DNA of 64,000 nt from contig JAWNGF010000008.1 in assembly GCA_037039685.1 (NCBI GenBank), positions 1,116,001-1,180,000 on the forward strand. Reading direction: 5' to 3'. The translations under genes were made by a program, and so were the position numbers. The notes below the pieces were generated by a model. The model was given only the letters and a program-made list of their open reading frames with translations, was not told the DNA's origin and searched no databases. Each line of letters starts with the position of its first letter. Within the stretch, counting starts at the first letter, position 1. The DNA is from Ceratobasidium sp. AG-K. Lineage: Eukaryota; Basidiomycota; Agaricomycetes; Cantharellales; Ceratobasidiaceae. Positions 1 to 11,275 of this stretch are shown piece after piece.

Positions 1-2053
1 TCGACGAACAGTGCTATGTGACAAGATATTAGAGGAAGAGGGAGTGTTTGGTGAGGTCAGACTTACCGATCACAATATATATCGTACAACGTCTCATCTG
101 GGATTGCAGCTCACAATCAGTGAATTCCCGCTCGAATTCATTCCATTGGAGGACGATTTGATAAGCCTCGAGTGGGATAACACGTTTAAGGAAATTTATC
201 TCGTAAGGACTCAATATTGTTCGCTTGCTGTTTAACCCGACCAACTGACTGGGAGTTAGGATGGGGATGAAAGTTCGATTTACTATGCGGCCCAAGCTTT
301 GTCAACGATCCAGCGTGCTTATGGCCAGTTTCCACGCGTGGTAGGCAAAGGCAACGGTGCAAAGGTACATACGTCGATAGTCGATTCCAAGGAACTCAGT
401 CTGACCTTGTATCGATGCAGAAACTACAATCGCTCATGAGTCATCTTACGGCCTACCCTCGTGCTGGCTCGGGGAGCGCGCCAATCCGGATGTTTCCAAA
501 CAATTTGACAGCCTTGTTATCATCGACAGGGCAGCCGACCTGGTAACTCCATTCCTTACACAATTAACCTACGAAGGCCTTCTTGACGAATACTTCGGGA
601 TTAAGAATTGTAAGTTTAATAAAGCATTTGCTAATTTCGACCCAAGCTCACATGCACCTAGCATACATCGAAGTGAACGCTGACCTCTTGAGCGCCAATG
701 CGTCGGCCAGTGCAGGAGGACCTTCGTCAGGAGGTGTGCTTGGTGGTGCACCAGTCGCAAAGAAGAAAAAGCACCAGCTTTCCGCATCGAATGACGGGAT
801 GTTGAGCAAGCTACGTGACATGAATTTTGCAATTGTCGGCGGCAAGCTCAACGCCGAGGCACGGAGATTGGAAGCGGCATATGACGTCGGTTACTTGTAC
901 CACGGAAACATATACCAGAGGCTTACCTATTGCGCGTTATAGGGTCGTCACAAAGCCCAGACAGTCGCGCAGTTGAAAGAATTTGTGGGTAAGATTGGTG
1001 GTTTGCAGAATGAGCACCAAGCTCTGCGACTTCGTAGGCACTTCTATTGTACTATTGTTGCCCATCTAACCGCTAAATCCAGACACCGGCCTTGCTGAAA
1101 CCATTGCGTCTCAAACCCAAACCGATGTATTCAATAAGTCCTTGGAAGTACAGCAAAGTATGTTGCCCTGTCAAATGACGGTTCTCGTGACTTACGTGTT
1201 TGTGAATGTCAGATCTCCTCTCGAGCTACGACGTCAACGCACAACTCAGTTCAATCGAGGACTTGATCTATCAACAAGCCCCACTTTCAGTTGTTCTTCG
1301 GTTGATATGCCTGGCCAGTATTACTCAAGGCGGCCTTAAACAAAAATCGTTAGACAATCTGAAGCGAGAAGTGCTACAAGTAAGCTATTCGCGTACCGCG
1401 CGGTTCACTTGCTGAGCAACCACCTAGACATATGGCTATGATCTACTCCCATTACTGTTAGCTTTGGAATCCCTCCAACTCCTTAACCCCCCTCCAGCCA
1501 AATCTGCAGCCCCATTCCCGTTTTCGTCTCTTCGAAAATCGCTGCGGCTTCTTACAGACACCCCCGAGGATAACCCAACAGATATTTCATACACCTACTC
1601 GGGCTACGCGCCATTGAGCTGCCGCCTGGTTCAAGCGTTGTTCAAAAAGGTGCAGTATTAGGCGCCGGCTCCAACACCGATACCGGTACCCGCCAAGCAC
1701 AGGCCCATCCGGTCGTCGGCTGGAAAGGCTTCGACGACGTCGTCAAGAGTATCCCTGGTGACACAGTCGATGTGATCCAGAGTCCTGGAGCCTCAGTCAA
1801 GGACACAGGTGGTTCGACGACGCTCGTGTTCTTCCTGGGTGGTTGCACGTTTACAGAGGTTTCTGCCTTACGGTGGATAGGCAAACAAATCAAAGGTAAC
1901 ACCACCTGGAGTACGTGCTTGGTTGATGTAGTTGAAAGTCTTTCCATGATAGGTCGAAATTTCTTGATTGGGACGACAGGCATGATCAACGGCTCTACGT
2001 TGCTGGACGGTTTGGCCACGACTGGCGTGAAAATACCAACGCTGTCCACATAA
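1..2053 (+). CDS. vps33: VPS33-like Sec1/Munc18 family protein, 3' part (5' end outside window)
   Basis: This is the Sec1/Munc18-type subunit of the HOPS/CORVET tethering complexes, which controls SNARE pairing at the vacuole and late endosome. The first bases already encode the conserved block ILEEEGVFGEV; after an intron (about 57-120) come FPLEFIPLEDDLISLE and FKEIYL, then AQALSTIQRAYGQFPRVVGK (near 285-345). The family signature VIIDRAADLVTPFLTQLTYE lies near 512-571, and the C-terminal GTTGMINGSTLLDGLA near 1970-2020. About ten short introns are needed. The N-terminus is cut off by the window edge. One anomaly: near 1640 the frame carrying GYAPLSCRLVQAL must move by one base to reach VQKGAVLGAGS and the rest of the C-terminus. 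One missing G (GTTG-TTC for GTTGGTTC) restores it, so this is either a sequence error or a real break. The family call is secure; the activity of this copy depends on that base. Confidence 0.92.
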
Positions 2054-2256
2054 ATCCTAGGTTTGCGTGACATCTCTCCCAATCGAAACTATTTTTCCCC
2101 AACTATACACTATTTATCATACCATGTAGTTACCAACCACCAACGACCGAGACCATTGTTTGTTTGCGCTTGGTTGCGCATGACCAATCAAGCTCCGATC
2201 CTACTTACCACAGCCCGCACTTGCAATCACCCGCATTTACAGCAACCTTCGTTGAG

Positions 2257-3997
2257 ATGGAGCCCAACGACATCCACCCGTTTAGCATTTCAGTCCCAGA
2301 TAGCGACCTTAATGACCTCACTCGGAGGCTCGAGCTCACAAGATTGCCGGATGAGCTTGATCTACCTGCTGGACAGGAATGGGAGTGGGGAATACCTCTC
2401 GCAGTGCTCAAGCCTGTCATTGACTATTGGCGCACAAAGTACGACTGGCGAGCAGTAGAGGAGAGGATCAACCAGGGCCTACCTCAATTCACAACTCGCA
2501 TTGAGTCACTCGCACACGGACAGCAAGAGGTGCATTTTGTGCACAAGAAGTCTGAAAGCCTCACGGCTATCCCATTGCTATTTGTTCACGGCTGGCCGGG
2601 AAACTTTCTAGAGGTTTGTGCCTGAGCTTAGGCCCACTACACGAATTTACCTTACGGTTGCCGCACAGATATCCAAGATGATCCCCGAGCTTACCAGCCC
2701 GTCGGATCCCAAGCACCCTGCGTTCCATGTTGTCGCTCCTTCGTACGTTCATGGGCACCATGCTGTAGTATAGAAAATAACTCTCGCCCATATCTAGAGT
2801 ACCAGGGTTTGTATTCTCCGAACGTACGGGTACCCCAGGAATGGAATCGAAAGCAACTGCGTACGTATTTGACAAACTAATGGCGAAGCTGGGATATAAA
2901 CACTACATTGCCCAAGGAGGGGATTGGTAAATTAAAAGACCTCCGATACATGGCTTCAATCTAACGGCATGGAATGCTAGGGGTGCCCGGGTTATCCGGG
3001 GTCTCGCACTGAATCATCAGGAAACATGTCTCGGGACCCACTCAAACCTGCTCTCCTACGGAGGGCCTACCTTTTGGCGTAATCCAGTGATAAGCCTGAA
3101 AATGTTCCTGGGTAGCAAGGGACTTCCAGGAGGGTACTCAAACGAGGAAATGGCGGGCCTGCAAAGAATGCAAGAGTTTCTCTCGACTGGGAATGCATAC
3201 ATGAGACTTCAGGGGACCAGGCCCCAGGTGAGGAATCCCTATTTTTTTCACCCTTTTGATAGCTGATCGCTTGACGTTAAGACCCTCGCATATGCGCTGA
3301 CAGGTAGGTACGACTGCTTCAATAAACGGCGTTGAACACGTCATGCTGGATTCAGATAGTCCGGTTGGTCTATTGGCCTGGATTGGGGAGAAACTGTATG
3401 CTTGGACGGATAACTATCCCTGGACACCAGAAGAGTTGATCACATGGACAATGTTGTGAGTGTGTAAAAGATTTCCCTGGCAAGGCGAACACAGCATGAC
3501 ACTTCAGCATAGGTATTGGATTAAAGGTACCGCCGCCAAACAACTCGGTACTTGCGCCCACATACTGACTGCCACTCCAGGCCCGGCTGGGGATTGCGAT
3601 TCTACAAGGAAAATCATATAACTAGTCGAGGGAGCAGGACTGGGCCCCATGCTGATCTTGAATTTGCCTGGTCGTCTACCCCATTTGCATTTTCGTATTT
3701 CCCGAAGGATGTCGCTCCTGTACCACTTGAGTAAGCATAGGTTATATGCGTCGCCCGTTTCTACATTTAACGCGGTTCTGTAGTTGGGCAGGATTGCGAC
3801 AAAATCTGGTCTATGCAAAGAGGCACAACAAGGGGGGGCACTTTGCTGCTTGGGAGGTGTAAGTGTTGTTGGTGAAGGCTTCGCATTTGGCTGCTAACGA
3901 CCTTTGTAATAGCCCGGAGCTACTCTCCGACGATATCCGCCAATTTGCGAGAATCGTAATGGAAAGGGATAAGCGTCTAGCAGTAACAAAAAGCTGA
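2257..3997 (+). CDS. Epoxide hydrolase, tandem copy 1 (EHN + alpha/beta hydrolase fold)
   Basis: Microsomal-type epoxide hydrolase that would open epoxides to diols. The N-terminal EHN domain is in exon 1 (from MEPNDIHPFSISVPDSDL to HFVHKKSES), followed by the oxyanion-hole segment LLFVHGWPGNFLE. The nucleophile-elbow motif IAQGGDWGARV spans the exon junction near 2913-2990, with Asp as likely nucleophile. The catalytic His sits in KGGHFAAWEVPELLS near 3833-3925. Around eight introns join continuously, including through KLYAWTDNYPWTPEELITWT near 3394-3450. The start is the ATG that begins the EHN domain; the longer upstream open frame has no domain. It ends KRLAVTKS. There is no signal peptide. 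The next gene is a close duplicate in the same orientation with the same intron pattern. Substrate is unknown; detoxification or fatty-acid epoxide turnover are inferences. Confidence 0.93.
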
Positions 3998-4549
3998 GGA
4001 TGTAGACCTTGAGCCCAGGTGTAACCTTTCCCTCGGGAATCTAACCATGTGTTGACTGCTGCCGAAACCGAACATAAAACACGAATGTATGCGTAACAAA
4101 AACAATCACAGTAACTCGAATCCTGATTCGCAACTCGATTCTTAGTTTGAATGACTTGCCGTGTGGAGTGGGTGCAAATTTCTATGGCGATGGGAGTTGG
4201 TCAGTTAGTTGTTCACGGAATGGTGTACCTACCATACCCCATGATCTTACATATAAATGCAACTTGAAGTTTATTTTTTCTTTCTTCCCCAATCGCAGAT
4301 TTTCTACTGGGACTTGATGATCAGTTTCACAGCAGGCGCAGAGATGAGCAAGAGATCCATCATGCGGTTTGTGATGCCCTGCTTTCTAGGGTCGCACCCT
4401 TGATACGCTTTGTTTGGCTAGGCTCGGAGCTCCACCAAGGTGAGTGACTAATATAGGCTAATGTCTCGCCATGGCTTGGATTGACTCCCCACAACCAAAC
4501 TCACCCGGTTTGGCGACATCCAACTATCCCGCTGCTACACACATCTCTG
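3998..4549. other. Spacer between the two epoxide hydrolase genes
   Basis: About 550 bases without a supported gene. It should contain the 3' end of copy 1 and the promoter of copy 2. An AT-rich pyrimidine run lies near 4270-4290. A short open stretch near 4300-4440 resembles no family I know. No TATA box is clear enough to call. Confidence 0.5.
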
Positions 4550-6300
4550 ATGCATTCCGACGACATCAGCCCGTTCAACATCGCCGTTCCAGAGACAGAT
4601 CTGACCGATCTCCACCGGAAACTGGAGCTTGCAAGGTTACCTGACGAACTGGATCTACCTGCTGGGCGAGAATGGGAGTGGGGTATACCGCTCGCGGTAC
4701 TCAAGCCTGTCATTGACTATTGGCGCACAAAGTATGACTGGCGAACAGTAGAGGAGAGGATCAACCGGGCACTACCTCAGTTCACAACTCGCATTGAGTC
4801 ACTCGCACACGGACAGCAAGAGGTGCATTTTGTGCACAAGAAGTCCAATAGCCCCAAAGCAACTCCATTGCTATTTGTTCACGGCTGGCCAGGAAGCTTC
4901 TTCGAGGTATCCGTTTAATTTACAGTTACCAGGCGTTACTCAATATCCCTACTGGTTTGTGATACAACAGGTATCTAAGATGATTGACGAACTCACAAAC
5001 CCAACAAACCCCAAGCATCCAGCATTCCACGTTGTTGCTCCTTCGTGCGTCCGCCACCTAGGTCAACGCCCCAGCACTTATTTACCTTTACTTCCATCTC
5101 ATCACGCAGAATTCCTGGATTCGTGTTCTCGTCGCGGGCAACAACTCCCGGTATGGATGCAAAAGCGACCGCTTTTGCATTCAATGTACTTATGGAAAAA
5201 CTCGGATATGAGCATTACATAGCTCAGGGAGGCGATTGGTGAGCTAGACCCAGAAGGCTGGCTTAAATGCTAATGGCACGTCAATCGTGTAGGGGGTCTC
5301 TGATTGTACGTGCATTGGCAATGTATCATCAGGAGACCTGCCTTGGTACCCACGCGAACTTGATTTCGTACGGGCAACCAACGCTATGGCGCAATCCACT
5401 CATTAGCATTAAACTATTGCTTGGACAAAGTGGCCTTCCCGGCGGATATTCCGAAGACGACATGAAGGGCCTGGAAAGAAGATATGAGTTTCTGACCACG
5501 GGGAATGCATATCTAAAACAGCATGGAACACGGCCTCAGGCGAGTCGCTTTCAGTTGTAGATGAGTGCTATGTCTAAGCCGTTAGGCTAGACTGTCGCCT
5601 ATGCTCTAACAGGTAATAATATAGAAACTCTCCGAGCTATCGACTTACTTGGTTCCTGCAATCGGTAGATAGTCCTGTCGGATTGTTAGCCTGGATGGGC
5701 GAAAAGCTCTACGCGTGGACGGACAATTATCCATGGACAGCAGAAGAACTCATTACTTGGACAATGCTGTATGTATCCGTTCTGTACCAAGGGTTCTTTA
5801 CCTAATTGACTTGGTTTAGCTATTGGATTAAAGGTAGCGTTTGTGTGACGGTTGCTTGCAAATCACACACTCACGCCTAGTTAGGTCCAGCAGGCGGAAT
5901 AAGGTACTATAAGGAAAACCACTGTGTCACTGTTGGAAGCAGAACTGGGCCTCTTTCTGAACTCGAGTTTGGCTGGTCGCCGACTCCTTTTGCGTTTTCG
6001 CGTTTCCCAAAGGAAATCGAGCCCATACCCCTGGAGTAAGCCCGTCATACACACAGGTATGGCTCTGATGTACTCTAATCAATATTTTAGATGGGCCGGG
6101 CTACGTCAAAATCTGATCTACGCAAAAAAGCATGATAAAGGGGGGCATTTCGCAGCTTGGGAAGTGTAAGTTAGATCGGTTGGATATACATCTGATTCAT
6201 CGGCTAATGTGTATACAGTCCCGAGCTTCTCTCTGAGGATATACGTAACTTTACAAAAATCATGCTAGAAAGGGATGCACGCTTGTACGCTCGGGGCTAA
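4550..6300 (+). CDS. Epoxide hydrolase, tandem copy 2
   Basis: Second EHN/alpha-beta hydrolase gene, clearly paralogous to the one just upstream. Exon 1 encodes MHSDDISPFNIAVPETDL and then a stretch almost identical to copy 1 (WGIPLAVLKPVIDYWRTKYD). It continues through LLFVHGWPGSFFEV, KHPAFHVVAPS, the nucleophile elbow AQGGDWGSLIV across the junction near 5230-5300, KLYAWTDNYPWTAEELITWT near 5705-5765 and the catalytic-His segment KGGHFAAWEVPELLSED near 6141-6240. It ends ERDARLYARG. Intron positions match copy 1, so the duplication was of the genomic gene and not a retrocopy. The start chosen is the ATG aligning with the start of copy 1, although the frame is open upstream to 4481. Both copies keep the visible active-site residues. 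Confidence 0.93.
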
Positions 6301-6520
6301 ATGCTCATTATAGTAGAAAGCTAGCGTGTCTTTACTGTTGAACCTGTGTATATGCTACCTCAGGCCGTGGTCACGGATTACTGTAAATTGATCCATTGCA
6401 ATGCGAGGCCTTCCCGGCGTTAACTCTTCTGGAATAAACCGAATCAACTCCTTTTATCTGAGAAACTATATTTCCCCATATGAACAAACACTCTCAATAC
6501 CGCTTGATACAGGATACTTT

Positions 6521-7566
6521 TCAGCACAGGCATGGGAGGTGAAGCGTAATGGTCGAGCAAGTTGACCCACTCGGTTTATCGTTACCCGTCTGGAGATACA
6601 CGCGGTAAATACCCGAGGTTGAAGTCGTACACGCTAAAAAGTTCAGCTGGCGCCCGTATGGGCTTGCATTTGTTGTTATGATAGTATCGCCCTCTAGTCC
6701 CCAATTGATACTCGAAGCAGTAGCATCAAACGTGAGGGGCTTGTAAGATGTAGTCCCCGCGTCGACGTTCAGGTAGAGCTTCGTGGAGCCCGAGACAAGC
6801 GCAATGGAGCCGTTGATGATGAATCTGCCGGAGGTTGCTTCGGCAGCCAGGACTGGCGTTCCATCTGCGAATCGATGCGGGTAATCAACGTGTCTTCAGT
6901 TACATATCACACCAGATGTCTTACTTGAGTTTTGAAGGTACAAGTGAAATACCTAGGGTGGGGCTTATTCAGTACACAAATTTGTGCGACGAGACATACT
7001 GCACGAGCCATACCGGATCTTGAACCGCGCGTATCTGAGTTCCGGTCGCTGCAGCTGCTGTAGAAGTCGTCGAAGTAGTTGTACGGGTACCAGACTGAGT
7101 TGTGATTGTCGGCGTGATGGTGACCATCGATTGGCTGGAGCTAGCGGTGGACCCGGGCTGACATTGATAGTAATCTAATAGGAAGGGTTTGGTGCGAGAA
7201 CAGAATCTAGGGGAGGGATCTTACAGTCGTTTACCTTGACGCATCTGGCTAGGCATTAAGTTCTTGTTATCATCGTTATTGCAAGGGCTACGTGGAAACA
7301 ACACTTACTTCCGCTAGCGCATATAGTTCCTCCTGTCCTTAAGTTTTCCCACGATTAGAGTTTCATGGCTTAGCTGTTGGGCGTGCTGAGCTTACCAATT
7401 AATACCTTTACGCACCAAATCACGGCGGTACGTTAGACTACTGATATCATTACGTTTTTCGAACTTAAACTCATCACTCACCACCACATTGGGCCCAGAC
7501 TGGTTGCTGTGCAGCAGTAGAGACCACAAAGCAGATACAAGCTAGTAAACCCAAACTTAAATGCAT
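6521..7566 (-). CDS. Secreted CBM1 cellulose-binding protein with an uncharacterised C-terminal domain
   Basis: Extracellular protein made of a signal peptide (MHLSLGLLACICFVVSTAA), an N-terminal CBM1, a Ser/Thr-rich linker and a C-terminal domain. Spliced over four short introns, the CBM1 reads PVWAQCGGINWTGGTICASG then TRCVKVNDYYYQC, with all expected Cys and aromatic positions. The linker is near 7035-7160 (TITTQSGTRTTTSTTSTAAA). The C-terminal part near 6521-6865 includes GRFIINGSIALVSGSTKLYL and PLTFDATASSINWGLEGDTI and ends in a Cys-containing tail (STITLHLPCLC). I do not recognise that domain as a catalytic family. The start is set by the signal peptide and by the TATA box 41-50 bases upstream. 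The likely role is cellulose or plant-wall binding. The junction near 6875-7010 is the least certain part. Confidence 0.82.
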
Positions 7567-7606
7567 TGGAGGTATGGGCCATAGCATGCGCTCCATCACG
7601 CTCCGG

Positions 7607-7616
7607 CCTTTATATA
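7607..7616 (-). promoter_or_regulatory. TATA box of the CBM1 gene at 7566
   Basis: On the minus strand the sequence reads TATATAAAGG, a near-perfect TATA element, 41-50 bases before the ATG of the secreted CBM1 protein. It fits a strongly inducible extracellular gene. Confidence 0.7.
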
Positions 7617-7818
7617 GAATGCTTGCGGTAGTACTAAGGAAGAAGTGTGGCATATTCACGGGTTTGGCTATACCTCGGCGCTTTATTACTCTCCTAGAAC
7701 ACATAGACGAAGCATGCAATCACATGTTTGACACATAGCAAACGGGCTCGACTCAACGTGTAGAATTCGACCTATACCATGAATATCGACACCGCACTCT
7801 AATTCGCGCTTGTTTCAA

Positions 7819-9219
7819 CTAGTTAGGCACCCAGTCATCAACGGTTTCGTAAAACTCCCTAACGAGTCTTTGTTGTGCCTCGCCTCCTTTTTCCTCCTGT
7901 GAACAGAGTGTATCAATATAAGTCTGTAACTCTTTTTGGTCTATTGACGCACCGGGGTATCGGAGATGGCTCTGTTGGTAGCAGTCAGCAGATGCCAGAC
8001 GAATCTCAGGATAAAACACTACCTTACGACGATGTACTTCCTTCCGGTAAGGATATTCTCGTCGACCACACCGGTATGTGGAGCCTTCGACGACCCACTC
8101 ACAAACCCGCCCGCTTCTTGAGCGATCACGACGCCAGCCTAGAATTACGTCAAACGATCGTTCCTTCAGCCGCCAGTTTTTGAAGTGAATGTACTCACGC
8201 AAACATCCCAAGGCCTAGGATACTAGATTGAGATTTGGGAACTCAAGATAGTGGAAAGGCTTACCAGCAACCAATTTCCCTAGGCGGCGGTCAGTGTATG
8301 CATGTATGGATACTTAGCACGAACGTACCAGTAAACGTCAAGTCCGCCGCTAGCGACATGTGCAAAATTGAGAGCTGCACTTCCGAGACTCCGAAGGGAG
8401 TGGACCATTTTACCCCCTTCAACCCCGCCTTTTTTACTACTATCACCAGCAAGGCGTACAAAAGAGCGAGCCTTGGCGTCCATAACGGACTTGGAGCGAT
8501 CAGAACCCCATTCCACGGCAATCTGTGCCTCTGAGAGGGTGCGAAGTGGTGCAGGGTTTGACAACGGGAGTCGTAACGGGACTGGGTGGAGGGGAGATGC
8601 CAAGTAGGAGCCATTGCCCTTGAGGCCATGATACTACGGGTGTGTGGTTAAATACTTAGTATGGGTGGCAAAGCCGTCACAAACCAGCTGATCCAAAAAG
8701 GGGTTATAGATAACGCCAATTAGTGGCAACTTTTGGTAAATTACTCCGATGGAGATGCAAGCGTAAGGGAAGCCGTGTACGAAATTCGTGGTCCCGTCTG
8801 ATCGAATCGCTCGTATATAAGAGATTTAAAATGCTGGGTCACGCAAGAGGGTTCCTACCTATGGGATCCACGCAGAAAGTCGGAGCATCTGTGACTGGGT
8901 TTTGTTCTCCTGCCGAGTAGGACTCTTCGCCAATGCTACCGGTCGTGAGAATTGGAGATGGTTCGGAAAAGCGCTAAACTCACAAAGCGAAGCCTGGGTA
9001 ACTGTCCTTGATTCTTGCCTTTACAAATTCTTCAACTCGAACATCCCATTCAGTTACGAGGTCCACTGCATTCTTCTTCTCATTTACGCCGTGATTTTGC
9101 TGTCCCCTTTGCTCAAGGATAGCCTTCGACCCTTGCAAAATGATCGCACCAGCTGCTCGAGCTATCTCCTGACAGAAGTCGTATAGAGCTAAGATATCCG
9201 CTGACTCTAGTTTTTGCAT
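7819..9219 (-). CDS. Inositol monophosphatase family protein (QutG-like)
   Basis: Mg-dependent phosphatase that would remove phosphate from inositol monophosphate. The N-terminus has [16 protein letters not shown] and [20 protein letters not shown]. The metal-binding motif is split by an intron: DPI at the end of one exon joins to [19 protein letters not shown], giving the family signature DPIDGT. Then follow [25 protein letters not shown] and [20 protein letters not shown]. The second signature is assembled from tiny exons as [20 protein letters not shown]. It ends [12 protein letters not shown]. At least seven introns are needed, some flanking exons of about 15 nt. All visible metal ligands are present, so the gene looks functional. 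It lies between the two CBM1 genes on the strand of the first. A quinate-cluster role (QutG) is not indicated by its neighbours. Confidence 0.9.
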
Positions 9220-9959
9220 GGTGGTTCAGCCGAGCTGGATACTAGATTTGAAAGGGGTGCTACAACGTGATCGATGCCTAACGATGTGATGACTAAGTTG
9301 GCACACTGGTGACGACCAAATTCGGATATACATCTACAAACCCGGATTTTGCTCCCTAGGAATGTCTTATTCTCCCTAGGCCTCCCGGGCTCTCCCAAAG
9401 TATATGCTGGTATGCCGAGGGCTCCGGAGGCCCCGGGAGAGATTTCACATATCACCCGAGTCCTCCGGAGCCCTCGGGAGGAAGGGACATAGATGGGGAG
9501 ATGCGGGAGCAAAAAGCCGGTTTTGTTGATGTAGATGAACATGGAGCTCTGCCTCTGAAACTTTTGCTGGCGCATACAGCCAGATTTCAACTTATACGTG
9601 GATCATCGACCTATCAATCTTCTTATTTATTACCCTCACCGACAATCAGGCGTACCCCTTTCTTCTAGACCAGGTGACCGTTGGTTAACGGGGCCTCGCT
9701 GCCTGATGTGTGACTTGCCCCGCGTATCGGCTCTGGTAACCCCCTTGCGTATGACTCTGATTATTGCTGGGCCGAGTCCGGTTCGGCATATCGATCTGCT
9801 GGAGCCCACGTCCTCGACAGTCTCCCAGCGGTGTTCCGGGAACAGGAACAACCCTGGCAGGGATGAAAGCTAACATCCCTTGCCGACAATCACCAGAGCA
9901 TGATCCTATTGATAATATTCTCAGGCGAAGATCCTATGCCCGCTTGTAGATAACCTTGC
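9220..9959. other. Intergenic region between inositol monophosphatase and the second CBM1 gene
   Basis: Divergent promoter region of about 740 bases. Apart from the GC-rich repeat cluster described separately, no coding region with recognisable protein sense was found. Several short open frames on both strands near 9600-9880 show no family resemblance. Confidence 0.5.
9351..9481. repeat. GC-rich inverted and direct repeat cluster
   Basis: Two arms at 9415-9439 and 9455-9481 are inverted copies of each other (21 of 23 bases match in the core), and each contains the palindrome CTCCGGAG. Upstream, CTCCCTAGG occurs twice (9352-9360 and 9372-9380). The transcript or single strand could form a strong GC hairpin with a loop of about 15 bases. 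It stands out from the AT-rich spacer around it. It could be a small non-autonomous element remnant or a protein-binding palindrome cluster; I see no target-site duplication that would settle this. Confidence 0.6.
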
Positions 9960-9966
9960 TATAAAA
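9960..9966 (+). promoter_or_regulatory. TATA box of the CBM1/Cys-module gene at 10016
   Basis: TATAAAA lies about 50 bases before the ATG of the small secreted CBM1 protein, the usual distance for a fungal TATA promoter. Confidence 0.65.
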
Positions 9967-10015
9967 ACAGATGTGAATGGGAGAACCCCTGTGAATTCCC
10001 TGGGGTACTTCAGTG

Positions 10016-10763
10016 ATGCGTTGCCAGGTATCTTTCGCCATGCTCACCGTGCTGGTCCCGTTATGTTACGCACAGGCCGAAGCCGAGGTTCCCATTGGCG
10101 AGCAATGCGGTGGGCTCGAATGGTAGGAGCTAATCATTTCTAGCCTCTACGAACCTAGTAAGCTTATCATACAATAGGGTCGGTGCAACGGTCTGTGTCG
10201 TGGGAGGGTGGTGCCGCTCCATCACTGAAGGTTGCAATCAACTAGCTTGCAGATACAACGCCGTACTCATGGGTTTATGTGGCTACTAGCATATTCGGTC
10301 TGCGAACCGATCCCTCCTACACCGGACCCCTCCTATACGCCCTCCGTAACGTCAGCGAGCTCGACCACATACTCTTCCTCTACCACTCCACGTACATATG
10401 CTTCGTGCGGTAACTGGATTCGGGATGAGAATCACAGTAAGTTAATCTATAGAGTAATACGATATAGCGAGCATGTTAACCCATGTCGCTCTCGGTGTAG
10501 AGCGGTGGACCTGCGCGCCCACCCCATCCACAATGAGCACTACGGTGTATGCTAGCTCAAGCTCAACCACCACTATAACGTCCGTTTCGTGCAATAATTA
10601 CGTCAGAGACGAACAACACGGTAAGAATCTGTTTGTACACTAGTTAAAGCACTCAGCTGCTTTCTCAGAACGATGGACATGCGTACCTAATCCATCACCT
10701 AGCTCAACCACTACTGACTTGGGAGCGATCACTCCAACAGCGACTACCACTGGTGCAGCGTAG
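10016..10763 (+). CDS. Small secreted CBM1-like protein with a duplicated Cys/Trp module
   Basis: Predicted secreted protein of about 180 residues. It starts with a signal peptide (MRCQVSFAMLTVLVPLCYAQ). A CBM1-like domain follows across three exons: GEQCGGLEWVGATVCVVGGW then CRSITEAYSVCEP, with CBM1 Cys spacing. After a Ser/Thr/Pro linker come two copies of a short module, C-x-N-[WY]-[IV]-R-D-E-[NQ]-H-[KE]-R-W-T-C-x-P-x-P-S, separated by a second Ser/Thr linker. Each copy is interrupted by an intron at the same place (after the His codon), so the module was duplicated with its intron. Introns are about 10122-10177, 10219-10290, 10437-10499 and 10620-10668. It ends in a Thr-rich tail (TPTATTTGAA). 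I do not recognise the module. A wall-binding or effector-like role is inference. Confidence 0.75.
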
Positions 10764-11275
10764 AACGGTTACGTGTTTACAGGCGCAAGCAAACTGAATA
10801 TAAATATACGTATTGGAAAAAAAAATCGTGTACAAAATATACCTGAATATATGCGTTAGGCGAAAGGTTTCCCGTATAAAGGATGCAGTATTCGTAAATG
10901 ATGGTGGACTTATTTGAGCTTGTAGTTGGGCGCGCAGATTTGATTTTACTGATTGCTACACAAGACCTGTGCGCGTGACCGGCTGGCTACCCCAGGCCAC
11001 CCAACAGTTGTCAGGTTGACTACGTTGATCCTAGCGACCACTAGATTCTGAGGCTGTCTTTGTTGGATCCGAACGTTTATTCTCCGCAAGATGATATTTA
11101 ACTCTCACACTGGGGTCGTGCTACTCTGCTAGCAACCCCTCATCCATTCCTCCCTGGTGGAGCCTGGCTGTCACTTCTGTTTGAACTAGTATCAAAGCAC
11201 TGGAGGCTACTTAATCTAGGTTCTTGCTTTGTGATATATTGATTCGGCTTTTAGGCTGCGCCCATCCGGATAGAT
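10764..11275. other. Intergenic region
   Basis: About 510 bases between the CBM1/Cys-module gene and the ferric-reductase-like gene. An AT-rich run lies near 10800-10860, including nine adenines from about 10818. No gene was recognised. Confidence 0.5.

Noticed and set aside
10219..10290. Reading the CBM1-like exon straight through to the TAG near 10290 as a very small protein
   Set aside because: An intron at this place restores the missing YSVC of the CBM1 and opens into the Ser/Thr linker, a much better model.
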